Shown here: piece by piece, positions 55,672 to 64,000 of the stretch
How positions within the stretch are numbered: the first letter of the stretch is position 1
How the letters are laid out: each line of letters begins with the position of its first letter
Assembly: GCA_025084515.1 (NCBI GenBank)
Contig: JAJAGP010000172.1
Location: 594,009 to 658,008, forward strand
Reading direction: 5' to 3'
DNA: 64,000 nucleotides
DNA from: Ancistrus triradiatus
Lineage: Eukaryota; Chordata; Actinopteri; Siluriformes; Loricariidae
Made by a program: the position numbers and the translations under genes
Notes under the pieces: generated by a model
The model's database searches: none
The model's input: the letters and a program-made list of their open reading frames with translations, nothing else
What the model was told of the DNA's origin: nothing

Positions 55672-55677
55672 AATAAA
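55672..55677 (+). terminator. Poly(A) signal AATAAA of gene 1
   Basis: aataaataaaa lies 12 bases after the stop codon. Very close to the stop, so a longer 3' UTR using a later signal is also possible. Confidence 0.55.
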
Positions 55678-56205
55678 TAAAAACGTGTGTAACATAATCT
55701 GGAAGATAGAAGAATACCAGATGATTTGGATTTGGAGTTTTTGCTCACTCTAAAATCAAATCATTATTTCAAATCTCAGCTAAAACCATGCTGTTTCTCT
55801 CAGTATGATCTCTCTGCCCCACTGTCCTTCAACGTCTTATTGTTTCATGGTGGAAAACAACAGAGATATACGTCATCACAGGTATGAGATATAGGTGATC
55901 AAAATTTGATATAACAGCAAATTATTTCTAATTCTTGAACTCTATTACTTGTTCACTATCAGAGTATAATGAATACAGATTCTCCTGGTGAGGAACATGT
56001 TAAAGTAAAACCTGTGGTCTCTGTCTTTCTGCCTGTACGTAATGGATTCTAGACTTGGCTCCCGACCCTGGGTAACAGGGGATGCTTTGCTTTGCTTTGC
56101 TTTGCTTGAATTGTCAAGTTAATATTTTAAATGATCATTTTTACTTGAAATAAATGTGTACTTCAGTAAGTTTTTGAACTCAAGCATTTAAGTGGTTTTT
56201 GGATA
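55678..56205. other. 3' UTR / intergenic, no gene seen
   Basis: AT-rich; a short tttgc repeat (ctttgctttgctttgcttt, about 56085-56105) is present. Confidence 0.45.
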
Positions 56206-56209
56206 CATT

Positions 56210-56420
56210 TGATTTCAACTGGTGGGCATTATTGTGCAGTTCTTAATGTTATCACCAGAGACCCAGGTTTGAGTCTTGGCAAGACCACTGTATGTGTGAA
56301 ATTAGCATGTTCTCACTTTTTCGGAGTGGGTTTCCACACAGTACTGTTTCATCTCATATTCTAGAGACATTTGTCAAGTTCTAACACTCCCTGGGTTTAA
56401 TTTTGAACAGAGTGAGGTTA
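56210..56420 (+). repeat. DANA-like SINE, degraded
   Basis: ccaggtttgagtcttggcaa (B box), agcatgttctcactttttcg and aatctcatattctagagaca-like body on the plus strand. Confidence 0.5.
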
Positions 56421-56565
56421 ACAGAGAATAAGGTGGGGTGGCGGCAGGTTAAATTGAATTGGTTGCCAATTCCTGATGTTAAGAAAATGACCTAAAGTAC
56501 CTGCAGATTGCAACAGACATATTTATCTTGAACATATAGAAAGTAACATAAACCATACAGCAAGC

Positions 56566-57230
56566 ATATGAATACCCAAGAAAACATAAGAATACCCAAC
56601 ACAAAGAGCTGAGCACACGATTAGAGGAAGGAACAAACCTCTACTACAACATTCAAGCACAAGGGTGGTCACTCCACTATAAGTTCTCCACTACAAATCA
56701 CAGAGCAGAGCAACATCAAACAACCACCAGCGGCAGACAGAGCGAAAGAAGCAACCATTCAGCTTTAGACACAGAGAAATGCTCCTCAAGTAACAAATAC
56801 AAAATGCAGAGCATAACACAATGGCAAATTAATCACTAGCTAAAATTTCTGAAACAGTGCTAGCAGAATACTAGGTGCTAATATTCAGGCAAGGCTGATC
56901 GCTTCCTATACCTGGGCGTGGAACCAATGACATTACAGTTAACATCATTGTAGAAAACCTGCAGAGATAAACATCTGTGTCATTTTTATTGCACTAGTTT
57001 TAGTTGTTATAGTATTTGGTTCACAAACAAGGAGGATAACGCTTTTATAGGAGAAGAATGCTGTTTGGCAAATGAATCAGTGAGACTGAAGTGTCTTAAG
57101 ATATGAGCTTTGCACACAACCAATACACAAACACCAACACATCTCCCTGTTTACCTAAGCTCTGCCACTCTCACATACGGAGTGCTATGTGCGCTTTATG
57201 GCACATCAGACACAATGCTGAAGGGCACAA
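56566..57230 (+). repeat. Unassigned interspersed repeat, copy 2
   Basis: Parallel to 23595-24540 over most of its length (aatacccaacacaaagagct, gtggtcactccactataagt, acggagtgctatgtgcgctt). Shorter internally and ended by an (AAAC)n stretch. Confidence 0.55.
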
Positions 57231-57716
57231 AAACAAACAAACAAACAAAAAAAAGAAAGAAGTGAGAAGCGGAAAAGTAGTATTCACTAGTCAAAATTCC
57301 AGGGTTTATTATCAGCGTAGGGACATTACTTATGAGGACAACAACAGCAACATGCTTTCAGTGACAGGCACACAGGTGGTGTATCGGTCTTCTGTGCTTA
57401 GCCACCACTGCAGGAACCGGGTTCAAGTCCCAGAGATGCCTTCCTGAAGGATCAGCCATCATATGTAGACACAATTGGCTATGTTTCTGGGTAGGGTGGC
57501 TGGATGTGGGGATCATCTCTCAACAGTGCAACAGTGACCCATACTGAGCTGGGTAGGGGTTGCTGCTGCAGCACCAGAAGATGCTTTCTCAACCGGCCTC
57601 CACTTCCTAAGACAGCTAATTGTGTCTGTGTGTGATGTCTGACGTGGTCAGAGAGCACTGGCAGTACTTGAATCCAGGTAACTGCAGTGGTGGGCTAGCA
57701 TATTAGACTGCTGCTG
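57231..57716. other. No gene recognised
   Basis: Begins with an (AAAC)n run at 57230-57252. A B-box-like gggttcaagtcccagagatg at about 57420 suggests another degraded tRNA-derived repeat. Confidence 0.4.
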
Positions 57717-57985
57717 TCACGTCTCAGCTCCACAGGCCTGGGTTAGAGTTCCTGCCCAGCCGCTCCCTGTGTGGCATTTGCATGTTCTTCATGTGTCTCT
57801 GTTGGTCTCATCCAGGTACTCTAGATTTCTCCAGTGTTTCAACAACATGCGTTATGTCAAGTGCCAATCTCTATTGCCCGAGTGTGAATTAGTAATTGTT
57901 TGTACATGTGCCCTGCAATGGACTGGCACCAAGTCACCAAGGGTTGGTTCCCCTCTTGCATCCAGTGCTGACCTACAGACACCAC
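57717..57985 (+). repeat. SINE shared by both nuclear-body gene copies (copy 2)
   Basis: The same insertion as 28893-29152: ctgcccagccgctccctgtg, gttatgtcaagtgccaatct, gcaatggactggcacc and cttgcatccagtgctgacct. It marks the left part of the duplication. Confidence 0.72.
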
Positions 57986-57994
57986 ACACTAAGA

Positions 57995-58190
57995 AGGAGT
58001 TGTTGGGCTCGAATGAAACTTTATATGTGTGAATGTAATTATGATATATGTAAGTGATTACAATATTAGAACAAAAGGATATTGTTATTTTAGATGTTCA
58101 GTTCTCAGATGTTTAAGTAAAGATACCGAACCAAGTTTGGCATAATGTATATATTGTACACTTTTCATTCACGCATTTAGTAAATAAATT
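57995..58190. repeat. Segmental duplication, right copy, part 1
   Basis: Matches 29400-29575: ttgggctcgaatgaaacttt / ttaggatcgaatgaaacttt and atttagtaaataaatta at the point where the MITE enters copy 2. Confidence 0.78.
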
Positions 58191-58192
58191 AA

Positions 58193-59272
58193 CTACAAAC
58201 CCACATAAAAAAAGTTGGGACAGTATGGAAAATGCAAAGAAAAATATATTCAGTTTTCTTTATGTTTCCTTTGACTTTTATTTAATTGCAGGCAGTATGA
58301 ACCCAACATATTTCAGTTTTTTTCAGGTCAACTTCATTTCATTTGTTAATAAACATCCATTCCTGCATTTCAGACCTGCAACAAAAAGTTGAGTCAGGGA
58401 CTATTTAGGTCTAGTAATGAATTAATGATGTGATTTCATACAGGTGATGTCAACAGGTGATTATAATCTGGTACAAAAGCAATATCTAAGAAAGGTGGAG
58501 TGTTTGAGGAGTAAAGATGGTCAGATCAGATGAGCTCTTGAGATGTTGTCTTGAAGGCAGCTTATGTTGCTCTAAAATCTCTGTGTACTCGTATGCATTA
58601 ATGCTGCATCTCAGAAGTGTAAATGACCTTTATCAAGGGCCCTGACCTGACCCCATACCATGTCAGAGCCTGGCTTTAGTCCTTGTTGATGATAACAGTC
58701 TGAATGGTCCTTTTCTTTTCGTCTTTGGTCCGAAGCACAGATGGGTCTGAGCACAATTCCCGTTTCCACTGCGTGATGGTCCATCCTAGATGCCTCCAAG
58801 CCCAGAGAAGTTGACGCCGTTCCAGGACATGGTTAACATAAGGCTTCTTTTTTGCACAGTAATGTTTTAAATGGCATTTGTGAATGTAACGCTGTATTGT
58901 AGTGCTTGATAAAGGTTTGATAAAGTAATCTCTTGCCCATCATCAGCTACTGATGAATGACGAATCTTGATGCAGTGCCATCTGAGGGATCAGAGATCAT
59001 GGCCCTTCAGTTTAGGCTTGTGCCCTTGCCCTATACGCATCTGAAATTCCTCCAGATACCTTGAATTGTTTAATGATAGTATGCACTGCATGAAATGCAG
59101 GAATGGATGTTTATTAACAAATGAAACGGAGTTGACCAGAAAAAAACATGAAGTATCTCAGGTTCATATCGTCTGTAATGAAATAAAAGTTAAAAGAAAA
59201 GTAAGGAACGCTGCACATATTTTAATTTGCATTTTCCATACCGTCCCAACTTTTATTGATTTGGGTTTGTAG
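58193..59272. mobile_element. DNA transposon / MITE with CTACAAACCCA ends, 1080 bases
   Basis: ctacaaacccacataaaaaa at the left, gatttgggtttgtag at the right, with aaagttgggacagtatgg mirrored by ccataccgtcccaacttt. The interior may hold antisense transposase debris (about 58600-59070). The matching site in copy 1 (about 29570) is empty. Confidence 0.75.
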
Positions 59273-59396
59273 ATAGTTAAACATTTTGATTTGGCATTCC
59301 TTCTAAAAATCTTTCACATTGTTTTGCTCATATTCATGCTCGCTTTTATGTACAGGTTCAAAATGTATTATCCACCCATTAGTACTGTATATAATA

Positions 59397-61655
59397 TTGT
59401 GATGTACTTCCAAAGTTTCATCAAAATGCCTCCTGCACCACAAGAGAAGAAAAATTTTTGGACCATGTTTACACCAGTGTGGCGGATGTCTACAAAGTCA
59501 CACCCCTCCCCCACTCAGGACAATCCGATCATCTCTCTTTTGTTCTTGATGCCCAAGTACACCCCAGTCACCAAATGTGTGAAACCCTCAACAAAGACCG
59601 TCAAGACCTGGTCGGAATGTGCTGACTACACTCTCCAGCAACAGTTTGAGTGACAGACCATATCAACATGTGTGTGGACAATGTGACCACACACAAAAAA
59701 AATAAAAACTTTCCCCAATCAGAAGGTCTGCATGAACAGAGAGGTTCGTCTCCTGCTCAAGGCCAGAGATACAGCCTTCAGGTCTGGAAACTGGGACGCT
59801 TGCAGCCCTGCCAGGGCTGACCTGAGAAGAGGAATTTCCCAGGGTAAACACTGCTACAAGCAGAGTATTGAAGAGCACTTTAACTTCTCGGAGCCCCGAC
59901 GCATGTGACATGGCATACAGACAATCACAAACATCAAACCTTCCTGGAGTGCACCCCTATCCAGCTCTGCCTCCCTCCCTGACGCTTTGACGCTTTGACA
60001 GGGAAATTAAGGATCCTATAATCAAAGCAGCAACATTCATCATTTTTGATGCCTGCTCTGCTTTAAGCAAAGTGAACACACAGAAAGCAGCTGGGCCTGA
60101 TAGAGTAGCTGGTTGCGAGTTTAGAGCATGTGTAGTACAACTGGCTGGGGTCTTCAAGAACATCTTCAATCTGTCCCTGGCCCATGGAGTGATCCCTAGT
60201 CCCCCGCTACCATGCCAGTGCCTACTCACTCCACTGCCAAAGCTCTTAATGATTTCCGCTGAGTTGCACTTACCCCATTATCGCCAAGTGCCTTGAGAAA
60301 TTGGTTCTCTCACACTTGAAGTCCTGCTTAACTGTTACACTGGTCCCACACAAGTTTGCCTACCGCTGCAACAGGTCAACTGAGGACGCCATTGCTACTT
60401 CACTCCATTCTGCACTAACCCACCTAGATAACCCCAACACGTACTTTAGAATGCTGTTCATTGACTGTAGCTCAGCATTCAACACTGTGATACCGTCAAG
60501 GCTGATCTCCAAGCTCAGCCAGCTTGGTATAACCTCATCCCTCTGCAATTGGACACTGGACTTTCTAGGTTAGGTTGGGTACCCTCACCTCTTCCTCCAT
60601 TACCCTGAACACTGGTGTGCCGCAGGGCTGCATGCTAAGCCCTCTTCTGTACTCCCAGTTCACCCTGATTGCCTTTCTGTTTATGACTCCAACACCATAA
60701 TCAAGTTCGCAGATGATACCACGTTGGTAGGTCTGATCAGAGACGATGATGAGACAGCCTACAGGAAGGAGGTTCATCACTTAGCTGTGTGGTGTGCCAA
60801 CAATAACCTGGCACTTAACACCCTGAAGACTAAGGAGATCATCGTGGAATTCAGATGGACTAAGTGCCTTTCACACAAACCCATCCCCATCAATGGAGAC
60901 ATTGTAGACCGAGTGTCAGTTTCAAGTTCCTTGGCACCCACGTCTCTGATGGTCACTAAACTCTTATATCCTGGTAAAACAGGCACAACAGTGACTCTAC
61001 TTTCGAAGGATGCTTAAGAAAGCTCACTTGGATCCCAGTATATTGGTGGACATTCTCACAAACTGCATCTCTGTATGGTATGGCAACTGCCCTGCATCAG
61101 ACCTGATAGCACTTCAGAGGGTGGTGAAAACTGTCCAATGGATCATCGGTGCCTCGTTACCCAACATCAAGAAAACTTATCGCAAGCATTGTCAGAGCAG
61201 GTCTAGTAGCATCATTAAGGATGTCTACCACCCTAACCAAAGACTGTTCACCCTCCTCCCATCTGGCAGGCATTTCAGAAGCCTATGTTCCTGCACCAGC
61301 AGGCTAATTACGAGTTTCTTCCCTGAGGCAGTAACTCTGCGGTATTCTTCATCAATAGCATAACTGCACTCAATACTGCACTGTAGTGTACTTTATCATG
61401 TGCACTACCTTGCACACATTATCTGTATATAGGCTGCAAACACTGCACAGCAGTCTACAACATTGCACATTTCCATATCTTTACATATGTGTACATGTTA
61501 CACACCTGGTTATCATTGTACTGTAGCAATTATCTGTAAATAATTCTGTATTTATTTGTAAATAATGCTGAATTGCTCTTTTGGTCAGATGCTAACTGCA
61601 TTTCATTGGCTTTGTATTAATACTCTGCATAGTGACAATAAGGTTCAATCTAATC
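59397..61655 (+). mobile_element. CR1/L2-type LINE, 5'-truncated and decayed
   Basis: Plus-strand ORF2 remnants in order: the end of the endonuclease domain and linker (VKTWSECADYTLQQQF, 59291-59653); a connector with MNREVRLLLKARDTAFRSGN (about 59727-59790); reverse-transcriptase blocks with IDCSSAFNTVIPSRL (about 60460-60510) and the catalytic KFADDTTLVGL (about 60703-60735); then the C-terminal LLPSGRHFRSL and FFPEAVTL block (about 61255-61345). The 3' tail is gacaataaggttcaatctaa. Several frame shifts. It interrupts the segmental duplication in copy 2 only. Confidence 0.85.
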
Positions 61656-61668
61656 TTATAAAAATCTA

Positions 61669-62370
61669 ATGTAAAATAATCTGTATAAGAATAGACTGTA
61701 CAAAAACAGACACAACTTTTTCTAATGTTAATTCAAAGAAACCACAACTGGGAAAAATAGACACAACAAACAGTTAACTGAGAATTCCACTGTGTGGTAC
61801 AGAAAGTGGGAGGAGAATAATAGAGTGTGATAAAGTAGGCAGAAGCACTTTTTTTTTCACCACAGCGGGAAAGACGCGGGAAAGAGACAGGTGAAGACTA
61901 ACTAACATCAGCTTGATTGTTTTGTCAGGTAAGTGTACGTGTGTGTCTGTGTGTTTGAATGTACAAATGATGTGGCAAGTGTATCGTGAGCAAAATTTGG
62001 ACCAAGTGTTGCCAGTCACCATAATGGTTCATCATGACACTCAGACTCCAGGCCACACGGCGTAAAAGTAATCCATCATAGATCACGTTTTCACAGAATT
62101 TGGATTTGGGGCCAAATGTGGTCCAAGTATACCGGGTGCCATTCAGTTCAGTTCTAGCTGTGTACTGCCAGCCAGGTTCAGTTGAAGTCACCGTTGTCAT
62201 TCCATGGCATTATGTGATGAAATTGATGTGTGGCCTCGAACTGGGTGATGAATCATTTGCTACCAGGGCAGCAAATATGAATCAAAACTACTTTCAGTTT
62301 TGTATTTTGATTCAAGAATGAACAGATAATAATATCAACTGAAAAAGGTGTTGAAATTGCATCTTCCTAC
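61669..62370. repeat. Segmental duplication, right copy, part 2 (promoter and exon 1 of gene 2)
   Basis: Matches 29705-30240: aaaataatctgtataagaat, agtgggaggaga, aactaacatcagct and gggcagcaaatatga. A block gcgggaaagacgcgggaaag just before exon 1 replaces the gaaatgaaac of copy 1. Confidence 0.8.
61885..61928 (+). other. Nuclear-body gene 2, non-coding exon 1 (start approximate)
   Basis: gtgaagactaactaacatca ends at ttttgtcag|gtaagtgta, the same exon and donor as 29905-29950. Left limit not visible. Confidence 0.55.
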
Positions 62371-62639
62371 TCATCCAAATGGATCCTGTTCTTCCTAATG
62401 CTTTACAACATCTGTGACATTTTCAGCCACCTTTGGTAAAGAATTACAACTGAACATCCCACCCAATCCTTGAATTGGGTGAATCCTTGAACTTCTGCCC
62501 AATTCAAGGTATTCTACCAGGCAGAACATGTTTAAACTGGGATTCACAAACATTCTAATTGAAAACTTTGAAATTTGTACACACTGTACTCAAAACAAGC
62601 ACGCATTTACATGTAGTCATTTAGCAGGTGTTGTTACTC
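62371..62639. other. Intron 1 of gene 2, no feature recognised
   Basis: AT-rich; contains a local near-repeat cccaatccttgaattgggtg and ttctgcccaattcaaggtat, plus a weak SINE-like catttacatgtagtcattta at about 62606. Confidence 0.4.
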
Positions 62640-62815
62640 AGAGCTACTGAAACGTATTATTGAAATGTATTTATTGAGGACAAAGAACCAATATTATATA
62701 TCTGTGAGTGGCAAATGTATGCATACCTCTATTTTTAACAGTGAATTTCAGGGTGAAATTAGAGTTAGGTATTTTCAATGCATGGGATGACAAACAGATG
62801 TCACCCAGAACTCTC
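62640..62815 (+). mobile_element. Tc1-like terminal fragment (shared with copy 1)
   Basis: gtgagtggcaaatgtatgca and gaaattagagttaggtattt match the 36506-38175 family and the piece at 33786-33955 in the paralogous position. Confidence 0.55.
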
Positions 62816-63678
62816 AGGACACACTTTTGTCCTAAAATTTCACCAAAATGTAAATTTGTCCTGACAGCATATGTGAGGTGTCTGGCAATTTTCCTGATGT
62901 TTACATAAACCCATGAACAAGTATGTTAAGAATAAATAGGCAAACTGATATTAGCTATGAATCCAGGAATTACACTGTAACATCTAATATACATGATGTT
63001 TATGTAAATATATTTAATGTAATTTTTACTGAACTGTTCAACAAATGGTTTCTTGAAAGTGGAAAGTGGAGCTACTTTGGTGAGCTCACCTTGTCCCATA
63101 TTTTCATTGCATGAGAAAAGAAGAGGTGGTGCTCTTTATTCCTGAGGGACTGTGACTGTTTCTGTATTTTACCAGTTAGTTGCTGGGCTGAGGCTAACTT
63201 TGTTGGGTTATGACAGCAGAAACACTGTTTTGCTAAAAAAAAAAAAAAATTGCCGTACTGTACTGTGCCTATATAGATTACCATTAAAGTAACTTAACAG
63301 GAAATTACTGCAGCATGTTTGCTGTCTGGGACCTCACCTGTTTTCTGAAATCAATGGTTCGGAAATTCCCCCTTCTTGTTTTTTCCTCTCCCTCCCTCGC
63401 CTTCTTGAATTTTTTTAATCCTGATTTCGGTTTCATTTTAGCCAGATATTTACCGAGGAGGGCCCCGGGTAGGCATGTCCACCATTACCTGCTGTTTGAC
63501 GCCCCTGAATGTGAAGTGACTATTGATATGAAATATCAGAAATATTTGGCTTGACATGCTGCTACATTTAGCCATCAGATGACGTGACTGTGAAAAATGA
63601 TCTCATTCTTTAACTGAGCTAATCAAGGATTCTACTGGATTTTACATAAGATGTCATATAATGTTATTTGTTCTATAG
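62816..63678. other. Intron 1 of gene 2, right part
   Basis: No gene. The last 200 bases (tattgatatgaaatatcaga, ggattctactggatttta) match the sequence before HSR exon 2 of copy 1 (33960-34130). Confidence 0.5.
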
Positions 63679-63838
63679 ACACAGAAACCCAATGGATCCA
63701 CTGGACCGACTATCAGATGAGAAGCTGGCTGAATTTTTCCGCCACAACAAGACTAAATTGTCTTGTATGGAAGAAGACCCATTCATCTTCCTCAGCCAGC
63801 TTAGAGACCATGAGCTGATACCAGAGGATCGCTACCAG
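63679..63838 (+). CDS. Nuclear-body gene 2, exon 2: start codon and first half of HSR domain (gene runs out of the window)
   Basis: Acceptor tttgttctatag, ATG at 63692, then 49 codons: MDPLDRLSDEKLAEFFRHN, KTKLSCMEEDPFIFLSQL and HELIPEDRYQ. This is the Sp100/SP110-type HSR start with the LSCME-DPF pattern, in an intact frame. The start is chosen because it is the first ATG after the acceptor and begins the family N-terminus. The aligned end (taccag|acaaga) lacks a canonical GT donor. The remaining exons lie beyond the window. Tandem paralogue of the gene at 34134-55660. Confidence 0.78.
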
Positions 63839-63967
63839 ACAAGAGGGCGGGGAAAAAACATTTTTTTATTTTAAAAAGAATAATCTAAACATAAAGGCTT
63901 TTCTTAGATTTAGAGCTTTAAAGTGTGGGCTTTTCAATTGCCAAACAAATGACTGTGTGCAAAACAT

Positions 63968-64000
63968 TATGACATTTAGCAGATGCCATTATCCAGAGTG
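63968..64000 (-). repeat. Start of a tRNA-derived SINE at the window edge
   Basis: tatgacatttagcagatgcc and attatccagagtg are the reversed conserved tail of the TAGCCTAGTGG-type SINE; the rest is cut off. Confidence 0.65.

Overview
The window is vertebrate nuclear DNA, almost certainly from a ray-finned (teleost) fish. Coding sequence is split into short exons with GT/AG junctions. tRNA-derived SINEs, Tc1-like and hAT-like DNA transposons, a CR1/L2-type LINE and a decayed Ty3/gypsy element fill most of the rest. There is no operon structure, CRISPR array or bacterial signal. I cannot fix the species. Family names below rest on reading motifs, not on a database search.

Left third (about 1-28.3 kb, minus strand): the 5' part of a microtubule-associated-protein gene of the tau/MAP2/MAP4 type, most like fish tau. 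Candidate non-coding first exons lie near 28.2 and 27.4 kb. The start-codon exon is at 12.25-12.42 kb, a 24-base micro-exon at 9.38-9.41 kb, and a large acidic exon at 6.74-8.20 kb that carries three 46-residue Ser-Pro repeats and ends in a Lys/Pro/Ala-rich stretch. Reading phases agree across all three coding exons. The microtubule-binding repeats would lie further left; one weak candidate exon is at 187-344. Introns hold SINEs, nested hAT elements, MITEs, a chimeric Tc1 relic, a nearly full-length Tc1 copy and one 100-N assembly gap.

Middle and right (28.9-55.7 kb, plus strand): an SP100/SP110/SP140-type nuclear-body gene. It has a 5' non-coding exon (29.95 kb), two HSR exons (34.1 and 35.1 kb), a duplicated acidic cassette exon (41.1 and 42.9 kb), a first SAND domain (43.7 and 45.0 kb), a Ser/Pro and poly-Glu linker, a second divergent SAND domain (47.6-50.9 kb), a C4HC3 PHD finger (51.8 and 52.5 kb), a bromodomain (55.2 and 55.6 kb) and a poly(A) signal. 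Two SAND domains plus PHD and bromodomain in one gene is the most notable architecture here. Several exons carry small frame lesions: the HSR start exon, the PHD exon and the PHD-bromodomain linker exon. The gene is therefore either decaying or locally mis-assembled.

Far right (57.7-64 kb): a second, tandem copy of the 5' end of the same gene. It has a shared SINE, a shared first exon and an intact HSR start exon at 63.68-63.84 kb, and is interrupted by a MITE and a LINE that are absent at the matching sites of copy 1. The window ends inside this second gene. The likely theme is a small, recently expanded cluster of chromatin-reader, possibly interferon-responsive, genes next to a neuronal cytoskeletal gene.
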